NCBI GenBank assembly: GCA_013407085.1
Contig: JACCGJ010000627.1
Location: forward strand, 33,104-97,103
Length of the DNA stretch: 64,000 nt
Direction: 5' to 3'
DNA from: Atriophallophorus winterbourni
Lineage: Eukaryota; Platyhelminthes; Trematoda; Plagiorchiida; Microphallidae
This document shows, one piece after another, positions 42,235-54,900 of this stretch. How positions within the stretch are numbered: the first letter of the stretch is position 1; each line of letters starts with the position of its first letter. The notes under the pieces were generated by a model. It saw nothing but the letters and a program-made list of their open reading frames with translations. It did no database searches and was not told the origin of the DNA. Both the position numbers and the translations under genes were made by a program.

Positions 42235-43600
42235 ATAGGTGCCATGAATGTACGAACGCTGTGTCAATCAGGCCAGCAAGCTGCCATCTGTCTAGATTCG
42301 TTGTTTATCGATATTTGTTGCTTGTCAGAGACAAGACTTTATGATCCCTCTACGATAATCGAATTGACTGCACCAATTATTATTATTATTATATTTGCAC
42401 AATCTGATACGGATATAGTGCCGTTCAACATAAACAATGAGATGCACAAAGCGAGAAGGGGGGTACAAAGCGTTGTCATCGGCATCGTTGAACGCAGGCA
42501 TGATACTACCCGGTTGCCTACACCGAAGTAGGGGAGATTTCGTTTAGGGGGTCCCACCCCGAGCCTTTACCCACAAGGCAGTGGAGCGAGAGAGGTTCGC
42601 ACCTATCGGTGGCCGGTGACCGACGAAGCGGTTCATACGCCCTTTTCTGGGAATTTCCAGTTCGGAGCCCGATAAACCCGTTTGATAGGTTGGTGACTTC
42701 AGTTTTTGCCTGTGCACCATACAATGTCCTTGGAGGACAAGGGGCAGTGACTTTTGGAGCGGCGAGTCACATCCGCCGCGTCGTGGTGTCATCATTGGAT
42801 TTTTATGGCTTTTTATAGGGAGAACGCTTGCCAGGCGAAAACCCACCACACCCTCAGACACCACCGCCGAAGCTTTCGTTGAGCTTGGAGAACCGAGCCC
42901 ACCCAGCTGGCACCACGTGGAGGTATTTTGGCAAGCCAGCCCATTTCGGCAAGCCAGCCTTATTTCGGCAAGCCAGCCTATTTCGGCTGCACCAATTGTT
43001 TCCACCAGGTACTATTTGCGCTTCTCGGGTGACTTTTTTGTTTCCTCTCTAGACAAAGCGGGTGTAGGTATAGTTCTGAGTTCACGTGCAGAAAGCTCAC
43101 TTTTAGACTAGATTCCCGTCAATAGCAGGATGTCTGCCGTTCGACTAGCTGCTTCTATCAACACTAATTCCCGAACTCAAACTAAGCGCTTCTTGTTCGT
43201 AGTACCCGCTTATGTTCCGACTAATAGTAGCACTGATGACAGCAAAGATATCTACGGCGAAATCTGTGTCGTGGTGGTGAATTGACCGTTTGTTGTCAAC
43301 CCAAGCACCTACGGATCAAGTTTTCGATATGTAAATCGATGCCGGGACAAAACACGTAAGATCTCGCAATGGCTTCCCTACGATCGATTCCCGTGTGTCC
43401 AGAATGTAGTTGCCTGAGGACTCGGGGACGAACAGAAAAAAAGAATTATCATACGATCGGAAAACATGATGCAGTCATCAACAATAGAAGGAGACTTATC
43501 TCGCCTCGAGACGGTCAGTAATGGACCCTCCCGGATTGTGCTAGGCCAATACGTTCACGTATAGTGTATCGCTTTTCGTAGTATGGGATCCGATTGTGAA
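42235..43600 (+). mobile_element. LINE endonuclease region, split by an insertion
   Basis: First piece 42244-42378: MNVRTLCQSGQQAAICLDSL and ICCLSETRLYDPSTI, the start of an EEP-type (APE-like) endonuclease. Second piece 42987-43600: DKAGVGIVLSSRAESSLLD, VNSRMSAVRLAASINTNSRT, RFLFVVPAYVPTNSSTDDSK, then decayed sequence. The pieces join in one frame if the 608-bp insert at 42379-42986 is left out. A stop after SSLLD marks it as dead. Confidence 0.85.
42379..42986 (-). mobile_element. LINE-derived insert with 11-bp target duplication
   Basis: CTGCACCAATT occurs at 42368-42378 and 42987-42997, flanking the insert. On the minus strand it starts with about three 20-bp repeats (GGCTGGCTTGCCGAAATA, 42986-42925), runs through GC-rich noncoding sequence and ends in an ATA/ATT microsatellite tail. 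A stretch near the tail (CATAAACAATGAGATG, GCGAGAAGGGGGGTACAA on the plus strand) matches the LINE B 3' UTR at 28755-28795. It looks like a LINE 5' UTR joined to a LINE 3' end with no coding part. Confidence 0.8.
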
Positions 43601-43649
43601 TTCCTTTTGATCTCGGAGGCCGTGAAAGGCAGTGTTTTGATGGCGTCAG

Positions 43650-44365
43650 AAGGGTTCTACTAGTCGATTGTTTCACAGCATTGCACACTGTTCAGTAGGA
43701 AATCGAGCAACTTCAAAATTTCCAGCCAATCCAGATCAGGGAGATTCAAGTTTGGATGTTTTGACACGTAACAAACATCTTGAAGTTGTGTCTTCGAAGA
43801 CAATGCAGCAGGCTATGTGGCCCAAGAGTTTTTACCTTCCTCCAGATGCGCTGCATGCGACACGTCTAGTGGGATTGATCTTTGGTTCGCCAATCGGTCG
43901 CCAACTGTGTTCCGACATTATAGTGATGTCGGACGCCGTGTCAACTTGAAAACGTTGTGGACGTGCCATTTAGGGTCACAGTACGATACTTCCGTCGGTT
44001 TATCACATCCCCGTGTAAGGCAGTGAAGACAGGATAGGACTGGCAGTAAATGTACACCGGTTTCTTATTAATCTAGTTCGCCAGATGGTAATTTTCTTTA
44101 CGCCTCTTCCTGTTTCACCCCTGGCATCGATGTTTCTTAAATGGGCAATAACGCGCGAAGTGCCATTCGTCACTTTTCCAGCATGTGGATGGGGACTTGG
44201 CGTCTTGATCGCCTCGTTGATCAATCTGACGACAACTTTGGTACTTGACGCCTAACGCCACCGTCTCGTTCTGGCATGGTTTTTGTTCGACCAACGCAGT
44301 ATCACGCTTCAAGTTTAGCAATCTCTGGCATCCCATTATGATTGACATGAGGTTGGTGTTCATTT
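43650..44365 (-). pseudogene. Ty3/gypsy retrotransposon remnant (gag knuckle and protease)
   Basis: Minus strand: CWKSDEWHFARYCPFKKHRC, a CCHC-like nucleocapsid knuckle, at about 44180-44120. Then, through frame changes, a retropepsin region of the DTASDIT type and IGEP / SASGG motifs (43960-43760), and DLDWLEILKLLDFLL ahead of the missing RT. Similar to the trematode CsRn1-type elements by motif; no intact frame. Confidence 0.7.
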
Positions 44366-44479
44366 CTTAATCCAGTTTCGACGTAGTCTTGTTCGAATGT
44401 CTTGGTCTTTCTCTGACCGCAAACCACAGGCGAATATCAGCGATCGAATCTGGTCTTCAGTCATATCTTTTAACTTAAA

Positions 44480-45116
44480 CCGTTCACATGCTCTAATAAC
44501 TTTCCCCCGCATACGTCACAAAATCATCACCGTCTATAAGGCTACATTACGTACGGTTTTACTGTCCGGATGTGAAACCTGGACACTGAGAAAAGAAGAA
44601 ATAAGACTTCTGCAGGTCTTCGACAATCGCTGACTTCGCACCATCGCTGGAGTTACTTGGCACCATCTATACGTACCGCCACTATCTTTAATAGAATTTT
44701 TGGCAGCAACGTTGATATCGAAAAACAAGTTAACGTACACAGGCTTCGCTGGTTAGGCCACGTATCGTTTTCCTAACACAGTTTTGATTGCCATTCCTAC
44801 CTCGGAATGGCGTCGTTGTAATGTAGGCCAGGCTCTGCCTTGGCTCAAGCAGATAAAGGCTTTGACTTTTAAACTATCTGCGGTTGGCGCTACCCGTCTC
44901 CCAGGTTGGGGTCTAAAAGACGAGAATTCGCAGTGGCTTCTTACCCTTAGTGATATGGCGCTAAATCGTGTTGATTGGTGGCCTTGTTGCAGTCATCTTG
45001 AATTTTGTCCGTTATCAAGTGAAGTGGCGAAAAATCTTGTTATAATGCGCGACAGTAAAAGCCGCAAGGAAGCTGTCTTGCTGATGTTGCTCTGCTCGTT
45101 CACAATAGTTACTTGA
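44480..45116 (+). mobile_element. LINE C-terminal region
   Basis: Plus frames KATLRTVLLSGCETWTLRKE, then RRCNVGQALPWLKQIKALTF and GATRLPGWGLKDENSQWLLT, matching LINE B (LLYGSECWT, ARLPGWGAREGESVWL). Stops and frameshifts between. Confidence 0.85.
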
Positions 45117-45135
45117 ACGCAGGTTTTATTCGAGT

Positions 45136-45190
45136 TGTCATCATCATCATAGACAGCATTACACCGGTAACATGCACAAAAGTAAAGTAA
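45136..45190 (-). repeat. ATG-tailed LINE 3' end fragment
   Basis: CATCATCATCAT, then GACAGCATTACACCGGTAAC; reverse orientation. Confidence 0.65.
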
Positions 45191-45600
45191 GTTGTCGCGC
45201 CGGCCAACAGGGGTTAAAGGGATTGATCAAAATCTTCGAAATATTATTGGCTTTGCTTTTGTTAGGAGGGCAGTTAGGCATGGAAGAAATCTTACGTAAA
45301 GCAAACTTACTTTGAATTTAGGTCGTGTATGTAACGTTGTTTTAGAGCCGCCGTTAATAAGTTGCAAACGCATTACTTAATCTCTTATTCCTTAGTTTTA
45401 TCTTCTCGTTATTGTATCCTTCTGCACGTTTCTTCGGTACATTTTGTATGCCATCTTTTTGGCGTTGAATGCTAATGCATTGTAATTTCGTATTATACTT
45501 GATTCTCGCCTACCCATTGCTTCTCCTTTAAACACAGATTGTTTTGCTTTGTTTAGGTCTCACCTATTTTCCCATTTGCCCATAATTTGGAAGAAAAAGT
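45191..45600 (+). other. upstream region of FNTA gene
   Basis: No promoter element assigned. In the frame of the start codon a TAA lies 18 bases upstream, supporting the chosen ATG. Confidence 0.4.
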
Positions 45601-45927
45601 ATGAAACGCCACTATGTATTTTACAAGGATAGACCCGAATGGGCTGATGTGACACCCGTACCACAACACGAAGGCGAAATCAATGTGATCCGTATCGCGT
45701 ACTCCCCCGAGTTTGTTGATGCACACGATTACATGCGCGCGGTGTTGCTCAAGGATGAACGAAGCGATCGTGCACTAGAGATCACCACGACCGTGTTGCA
45801 ACTCAATCCGGCCAACTATACGGTTTGGGAATATCGCCGACGTATTTTGACCACCTTGGGATCGGACCTCGGGGAAGAAATGAATTTTGTTAGCCAGCTG
45901 ATTGATGATACATCAAAGAACTATCAG
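45601..45927 (+). CDS. FNTA: FNTA exon 1
   Basis: ATG to CAG|GTATGT, 109 codons, phase 0. Contains YVFYKDRPEWADVTPVPQ and DYMRAVLLKDERSDRALEIT, matching mammalian FNTA closely. Confidence 0.97.
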
Positions 45928-48900
45928 GTATGTTTTTCTGTGTGAATCGTTAACCGTCGCTGTTACCTTGCTCTGTTTGCGGACTGCTTCTTGATGCTCA
46001 TAATCCTTAAATTTGTACGGATTCGCAATCACGCAGCATTTATGTACTCTGTAGGTATCACTGTGTTAAAATGATTTACCAACAATACTGCGCTCCTCGC
46101 GCAAGTACGCTGGAGCCTCACTGTCATGTTTTCGTGTTCTTTTTTATATTTGTCTAGGGCCAGGTAACGTTAGAATATATTAAACCAAGTGCAGTCTATA
46201 CTGTCCGGCACTTTGACTGGATTCATGCTTGTGATTTCGTGCACATAAATTTATATCACATTCGTTTTCATGTGCGTCGCACGATTATGATGACAAAACA
46301 ATGTCTTCTTCGCCGTCGTTAGGCTTCCATATCCGGCCCAAAACAACACACTTTCAAGTACTGCTGAACTCAACAAATATCTAAACTTGAGTTCTCCTCA
46401 GAGTTGTTTAACGAAACCTTATTCTTCCGTTGGCATCGAATGCGATGGAAATTCTCTTTGTATTTTTTCAACAAATTATCTGCTTTTTTAGCGAAAGAAT
46501 TTTATTTATATGCTAGATAGCGGGGCAGCTTCTTAGATCTCCCTTTTGTTGGCAGAACATTCCCACGAGCCTTAAAGTAACACCACCAAAGCTCTAACTG
46601 GAGTCTCATGTCATTACTTTTTACATCACATCCATATAATAGTACAGGCTGTACCGACTGCTTGAATGCCATACAACCATGACACGATAAGATTCCCAAA
46701 ATGTATGAAAAGGTGGGATTAGGCACAGACACACTAGGATAATGTTCCGTAGATAGCTTGAGCCATTTAGTCGCATTTGGTTTACCTACATTAGTACACT
46801 CTAAACTCGACTCTAATCGTGTGATACTCTTGGCATGGTTGCGTGGCAGTTAAGCACTCGGTACATGCTACCGGTGTAATGCTGTCTCTGAGGATGATGA
46901 CTTTTGGCAAATAGCTCAGCATCAAAAATCTACCAATAATCGATCGTGTTGATCTAGCCGTACTTTTTCACGATGCTGTAGCCTTTGCTCGTGTTGCTCA
47001 AAGCCCAGCTTCTCTACCCTTCTCGGGCACGCAATTTTTGATGTGTTCTTTAGACTCCTTTGATAATTTCGGTAGTCAGTGCCAGCTTAAGTTCTCTAAA
47101 TTCAAATCCACTATGACTGAGCACGTCTCACCTTTTTGTGTTTTTGTCTTTTTCATGTGAGATACTCTGCCCATTCCGCGAAATCTGTCTCTATACTTTT
47201 TTGGTGCTTGCACAAACGGTTGCTATTTACAGCCTCGATGTGTGATATTGATTAAATCACAACCCCGGGGCCACTTTGCATACCGCATAGTCATACACTG
47301 TACACGGTGTGAGATACTGTCAGGTTTCCCGTGCGTAGACTGCTATTGCAAAGAGAAAATGGCAGTTAAATTTCTACGTGTTATCGTAAGCAGCTCATTG
47401 CGAGTGGTGGTCCATACGTACCGTTCCTACCTCAGTTTTGGTAGGTCATCTCCCTGTACTTGCTTGGTTTTGGTCTTCTTAACTTATTTTCCTAATGTTT
47501 ATTCGCTGCTTCTGACCCATTGTTTTCCTAGCTCTGGCATCACCGTCAGTGGCTCGTTATCCAATTGGCCGAGAAGGCCAACAATACCAGTGACGCACTT
47601 TCCGCATTAGGCAACGGGGAATTGTCGTTCACGGAATCGATTATCAGCGATGATGCCAAACATTACCACGCGTGGCAACATCGCCGGTGGGCTGTGACGT
47701 ATTTCAAAATAGCCCCGGAAGTCGAATTGGCCTATACCGAATCTTTGATCAACGAGGATATGTACAACAACTCGGCGTGGAATCATCGCTACGTTACGGT
47801 CACGAAGGACGAGGGTCTCACTCAGGCTGTGTTAGAGCGTGTGAGTTCTTTTCTCAACGTTACGTTTATTCTCGTAGAATGTTCCCCATATTTGTGTGGC
47901 TCGTGTCTGTACGGATGTGAAGTAATGAACTGCTTTTCTATTGCTCAGTAAGCACCACTGTCGCTGTCACCAGATACATGCGGTGAATCAATTGCACAAT
48001 GAAATCCTAAAAGATGGGGAAGGGTGGGTCTTAAATATCTACGGAATCTATACAAGTACAAATAAACTGGGATGAGATGCCTACACCTCGAATGGAACAT
48101 GCATACCATCAAGTTTCGTGAATGAGTAGAGCTACATCAGCATGACAGCTAGCTTGTCTCACCACTCCACTTGAAACCGTACAAGATCGAGGAATCCCAA
48201 GATGCTTACTTTAAGACCACGAGTGAACACTGTTTTGAGGCAGATCCTAGATCGTAACCAGCCGGCCTAAACAGCTGCAGGAAAAATCAAAATGACAGTT
48301 TATTACCGATAGAAATCCGGATAGTAACACCGGGCTAAGTTGATTTGTCACTCTTACCGAAACCGCATGAGGAAACCACAATGGCATCTCATGCTATTCT
48401 TCTTTCTTACTTTTCTGGAACTTAGGTCTTAGGTAACCTGGAAAATGAAAATATATTTAAACCCGTTGCGTTGCATACTTTCGTGTTAATGTACTGGGGA
48501 ATACAAAATCCGAACGAAACTGGGAAATGAGAAGAAAACCAAAATAAGATTACAAGCCCGGCTATCAGTCTTCTTGCTTTTATGTGACGCATAGATCTTA
48601 CTTTTTTGCATAACTTTTATTGGACTTGCCTCCACCGGTAAAGATTAGCATGGCTTCATCGAATATCTCGAATTAACTCCAACCCACGAAGACGGCGGAG
48701 GGCGGCCGGTCGTTGCAAATTGTGAATCCTCTTCCTTCAGAGGTGACATCAGGTTTTCAACTTGGCCCCCGCCTTGTAGCCCGAACCGCCATGTACGGGC
48801 GGAGTTTTAGGGCGAGACAGGTTTCGTGAGCGAAGAGTCTGTCTTTCGGCGAAAACTGGTTAAACCAGTCCAGTCTTAGCCGTTGTATGTGAACTGTCAG

Positions 48901-51900
48901 TATATCAGACGCCCAAGATTATCCTAATGCACTAATGGTCGAACGCATCCAAAGATCGTACATCTTGTGACATCAGTGGTCACGTCTCACAGGGCTATTT
49001 GCTGCTCGATAAACACGTATTTGAGTTTGGAGACTGATCCCAGACCTGCGCCAGATGGTGCATCTCAATTGCAAAAACGGATTGCGCACACGATCAGCCC
49101 TTAACTTCACCTCATCTTTCGCTTGATCATCGAATAACATACCGGAACCGAGTTATTACGAACAGTTCGTTACATTGTGCGTACCTTTCAAGCCATCGAT
49201 GCATCCATCTAATATTGTCCAATTGTTTAATTTCGTTTATGATATCTGTGTATACACCATGCACTGGGACGTTTTAAGAACGTATCATCACCGTTTACCA
49301 TACCGCGCCTTATTCACAAAGCTTGATATAAGCTGGGAGAAACGATCGGGTGACCAGTCCATGAAGTGGCGCGTTGGGGTGAAGAAACTCACCGTAGCGC
49401 TAGAATCAGTTGGGCGTATTCGTTTACATAGGTGGGGTCAAAAAGCTCCACCTAATAGTTGGCTGAAAACCGAAGTCAGTGGCGGCAGTGTATTTTGTTG
49501 TCATAATTTTTTCCAGTTATTATTATGTATTTGATAAAAACAAAAAATCACAATATCGCATGCAATAAAATTACATAATCAAGCTACTTTTGCGCGTTTG
49601 CTTCTGCATATTCGGCACGGATGTACAATCGTGCAGTACTTATGTGCTTTGCGGCTAACACCGTGCTAATTTAATTGGCCACCGGTAGTGAGCTGCATGC
49701 TGAAATACGCTGGAATCTCACTATCATTTCTATTTTCTGTTTCTATTCCACCTCATATCTGTCTAGGTCTGAGCAACCTGACAGTATCTCAGCTCACGTG
49801 CAGTCTCTGACTGTGCGGCACTTTGCCTGGATCAGGCTTGTGCTCTCATACATACAAACATACATGCATACATACATTCAGACAGACAGACATACGTAGA
49901 AACACACATACATGCATGCATACATACATATTTTGCTTGCTCGCTTTCTTTTTTACGCGCTTGCTTATGTGCTTTTCTGCTTCATGTTGCTGAGCACCAG
50001 ACATGATGATGATGATGATGATGCACTGCCGCTGCTTCTGACTGTTCTGTTATTAGCTGAGCGATTATCTGTGAACTCAGACGCCTGTATCCAGGTAAAG
50101 TGTCACAGTCATAGACTGTACGTGGGATAAGGTACTGTCAGGTTATCAGTGCCTAGACATATATGAAACATGAAAATAGAAATAGCCATGTGTTTCTGTA
50201 TGCGGCTTACTAACTGCGGTCAATCAAATTACCAAGGCGTTATTTCCTAGTCGAAAGCATATCGTGTATTTTAATATGGGCGTCTAGATAATAATCTCGC
50301 CCTTGGTGACCACTCGTTTGTTGATGTCATACGAGTGAAACTCGCCGGTTCATTCATCCATCGGAGTTGGCCACATCATTTCCTGAGGTACATTCTTAGT
50401 ACATTCATCAGAGACTCTTTGACGCCCTTCCGTCTTCATTCCCTACAAGGAGCTGCACGGATGTGCAATCGTACAGTACTTTTGTGCTGTGCGGCTAACA
50501 CCGTGCTAAATTGTTTGGAGAGTTTGTTCATTATGTTTTTGTGTCTACTCATCAGTACCAAGTCTTTCGAAATATTCACAAAGCTTATCACAACGGTCCA
50601 CATTGGAAGCACTGGACTCGAGTTTCGCTCTTATTAGAGCTCATCAGCAGTGCTTATCCTGTCTCGGGTCTGACTCGAACCCAGGACCTTCACCATTGTA
50701 GTCTCATGCCTTATGACCTAAGCTACCGACCCCCGTTTGACCGATCGCGATTAAGTCTTCATGAATGTCTCTCCAGACTGGCACATTTGAGTAGCGTCAT
50801 GCCCGACCAGTCGAGATTGGCCACCCGCAGTGAGCTGCATGCGGAAACACGCATTTCTATTTTGTTTCTCATATCTGTCTAGGTCTGGGCAACCTGACAG
50901 TATCTTGGCCCATGTGCAGTCTCTGATTGTGCGGCACTGCCTGGATGAAGCTTGTGCTTTCATACCATACCAACCGATTCAATCAACGCTATCATGCTCA
51001 CCAGTTTATGCAGTACCACTGTTGCAATTTGACTAGCGCAATTGCTTTTGCAGGAAATTGAATTCGCGAAGAAAATCATCCGCCTTGCTCCTTGCAACGA
51101 GAGTTCATGGAATTATCTCTACGGTCTTCTGGTACCACCACCCTCTGTAATCGTGGACAATGCACACATCCGGCGGGAACAGACAAAAGCAAACACCAAA
51201 GTGCATATCGTGGACGAAACCACGGCTCCAGACACAAGTCATCCTCAAAAATCCGGCACTCACGTGGTCATCTATCCTCCGACTGGAACCAATCTCCGAA
51301 CCGTGCGTCAGTTCGCCGAGGAGCTGGCCAAAACCGACGAGGTGGCATCTTCGAGCCCAGCGCTGTTGAGTTTTCTGGTGGAAGTTTACGCGGATCTGAT
51401 ACAGGCTCGCGTTAATAGTAAAGTTTCCTGTCTACATGGTGATACTCCCAATTTAGAAAGGTTGGTATTTCTGGGCATGAAGAAGAACGGTTGAATGGTT
51501 TTTTTTATGTGGTCACTGAGAATTTTGTCGTTTTCCTTTGTGTTCTATATTATTTCTCATTTTCAGGGCTGTCTAGGACCGGGTCCCTTGGACCAGTTTA
51601 TTTCATAGCTAGAAGAAGAACAAAGCATGATTCTGAAATTCTTTAATTTGAGCTTCAGAACTAGGTTTAAAATACAACGACTTCTATAAAAACAACTAAA
51701 AAAGCATAAAATTATCCACAGGAAATATACACATGATATCAACGAGATAAATTCCACCAACAACTACGCAAGCTCAGCGAACACCATTTGAACAACATCC
51801 CCATCCTGAGCTTCGTATATTCTCCTCCACCATAATTGTTTAACCCTTTGTCTACTGACGGTAGCTCTAGTTACCACCTCAAACAAGCAGTCGATTGCTC

Positions 51901-54900
51901 AGTAGCTCCCGTCGGTACCTTCAGTCACCATCGGAGTGCACTTGTCAGGCAGCGTCTGACATCTGTTGTTGTTGTTAATCCCTTGAGTTACTGGAGGAAC
52001 ATAGGGCCTCGGCAACTTGTCTCCATTTTGGTCTGTCCATAGCAGCCAGTTTGATGTCGTCCCATAAAAAAATTAATCATGTATTTTATTCATGCCATAA
52101 TTAAGCATAATAACACAAAAATACGTAAACCAATTCCCGTAGACAAAGGGTTAATAAGCAGTTCCCTGTGACAAAGATATCGTAAAGCAAATGGGATAAA
52201 TGACCTGTAGAAGGTAGAAAGCCAAGCCTGATCCAGGCAAAGTCCTCTCGCACAGGTCAGGAGACTGCACGTGGGCTAAGATACTGTCAGGTTTGCCCAC
52301 GCCTGACAATATAGGGGGGAAAGAGAATAGAAATGGTACGGAGACTCCAGGCGTTTACTCGCCTGCAGCTCACTACCATTGGCCATCAATTTAGCACGCT
52401 GTTAGCCGCAACAGCACAGAGATTCTGTCACGATTGCATCATCCCTGCATGACTACGGCAATTTGTCTGGATCAGGCTTGTGCTTTCGTTCACACATACA
52501 TACATGTGCTAATCAACCCTTAATCTGTATGTTCAATCGACGACTAAGGGTAACTTTCTCTTTGTGTAGACGGTTCTTAGTTTGGAAGCTTCGAGTGGGT
52601 TTAATCGGTTACATCGCCACCTTGGTTTTATTGGCTGTTTTGCGATGATCGGGCAAATAAGGTTAATCCTGAGGACGAAACTAGAGTTTTCTATCGGTGC
52701 AGTTGCCTTTGTCGGAGACAGGCGAGTTCTGGGTTCGATTACCACATACTGATGGATTGGCCCCCTTTCCACAATACAATGAGAAACTGTAACAGTATCC
52801 ATCACTCGAGCCAAACATTTATAGCCAAATCGAATAGTTTTTTTTCATTTTATGAATTTTTCAAGCTATTTCTCCCGTAATAATTCATAATCATCTAATC
52901 GATGCTGATGCTGAGTGTGAAATAGCCAAACTTGTGGAAATGACCGATCACCTGCGTTGACTCGTGGCGGTCGAATTGGTCCACAAAATCGAATGATCTC
53001 TTCAATTTTAGAAATCGGTTTCGGGACATGGCGTTCTTTACAATAGGCAGCAACAAATCTCCGCACCGCTCTAATAATCTGTTTGCCGATGGAAGTTTAT
53101 GGTACCCAGTTAGAATCAAAATCCTCAGAATGACTTTCAGCTGATGTAGTAACTTCTAACATCAGTGGCGTAGCACACAGTTTCTTTGATCATTATATCA
53201 TATAAATATGAAGAAAAGAACCCCTCCATAAGTTGTACAGGAGTATGTTGGCCTACAGTTTGCTAGCGCAGCGGTCTGTCCGTTAATTGCAGATGTCTTT
53301 GGGAAGGCCGGATTCTTCTGCTTTATCCAGGATGTAGGGGGAGAAGTACCTTTTTTATTTCTTGGACGTTGTGCAGGTGTCACCGAGTTTGTTGAAGGCT
53401 GCAATCTAAAGTTTCTTTGTAAGGGAACATTTTCAAATTTCTGATGGCACAGCGACTTATTATAAGAACTCACCTAATTCTGTTCTAGTTCTTCTTCTTC
53501 ATTGTCAACCCGCTCGTCATCTACGTCTTCTCGAATCATGGTGACTTCTAATCCTCTGGGAACGTCAGAAACAAGTACGTCTCCGACATTGGTAATAGCA
53601 TCGTCACCTTCACATAGGTCTGACAATTCACTGGCATCTGGCGGTAACACAGACAGTAACTTCAGAACGTTCGTCCTCGTACTCTTCCAGAAGATCTCTC
53701 ACTTCCTCCAATGTAATACACTTCATTGACATGTCTCAACTAAGAAAATACGGCTGACTTCGTATAAGGCGGTGTATAAACTACATCATCCCAATGTCCT
53801 ATTCGTAGGACAGTGGGAAATGACGCGCTATTTCCTTCCAGTTCATGTGACTGGAATGAATGTTATCGTACGGCGACGTCGATAGATTACTTACCTAGTC
53901 TCAGTGTACCCGTTGCTAAAAATAACCACAACACGTGTAGACTTGCCGCCAAATGTAGCGAACCCCAAACGTTGCTCCGAACACCACAAAACACAACACA
54001 CCGCGCACGCTCCGCATAACACTCGGTCAGTTCCTGTGACGTATTATACCATGCAACCTACAGTCTGTTCTGAGTGCTGCCCGGATCACTAGATATGGGC
54101 ATATTCGTAGCTGTACTACATATAGGATACTAGGAGATAATGGGTTAATCGCCCGTTTTATTCCCCTTGTTTTTCACGATTGTGTACTCCGAATCGGAAT
54201 GTTCATTTTGCGCGTGGTCACTAATATCGATACGAACAATTGCCACTTTCCTTCCGCTCACAGAGTTTGTACCCAGAAACATACACTATAGATTTATGTG
54301 ATCGAATCGTTCTTATGTACGTTTGATGTATGAATGCACAAACCTGGACCAAAACAAAGAGCCGCAAAGTCATCATCATCATCATCATCATCATCAAAGA
54401 CAGCATTACACCGGTAGCACGCACCGAATGCTTAACTGCCATACAACCATGAAAAAAATTAAGTCCTAAAAGATGGGAAGGGTGGGACTTAAATAGCTAC
54501 GGATGCTATAGAAGAGTAAGTACAAACAAACTGGGAAGCCGCAAAGTTATAGACTGCTAAATACGGTCAGCTTGACCGATCCTATTATGTATGAATAACA
54601 TCACAAGCTTGATCCAGGCAAAGTGCCGCATATTCAGAGGCTGTGCATGTGCTAAGATACTGTGAGGTTGTCCAGGCCTATTATGTATGTATGACATCAC
54701 AAGCTTGATCCAAGCAAAGAGCGCATATTCAGAGACTGTGCAAACTGTCAGATTGTCCAAATCATAGTTCAAACTGTCTGTGCTAGCAGTCTGTAGGAAT
54801 CATGATGGTGATCCCCACTTACCATTTTCACTGACTCTTTCCCTTCATTTCCATCCAGTGTCACACTGTCCGATGAACCCGAAGAATCCGTTGAAGACCT

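Larger units (their letters stand above)
50455..50975 (+). repeat. CATA-tailed SINE interrupted by the hammerhead SINE
   Basis: 5' part 50455-50516 (GGATGTGCAATCGTACAG to GCTAAATTG) and 3' part 50810-50975 (ATTGGCCACCCGCAGTGAGC to GCTTGTGCTTTCATACC) are the two halves of one copy. The break is at the TTG/ATTGGCC point. Confidence 0.85.

Noticed and set aside
42544..43005. 153-residue minus-strand open frame and overlapping frames in the LINE-derived insert
   Set aside because: GC-rich noncoding leader; frames show no conserved motif.
51092..51415. Alternative 107-residue frame over FNTA exon 3
   Set aside because: Overlaps the well-supported FNTA frame and has no similarity.
52680..52760. 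tRNA-like box B (GGTTCGATTACC) with upstream box A-like bases
   Set aside because: No second copy and no clear cloverleaf.
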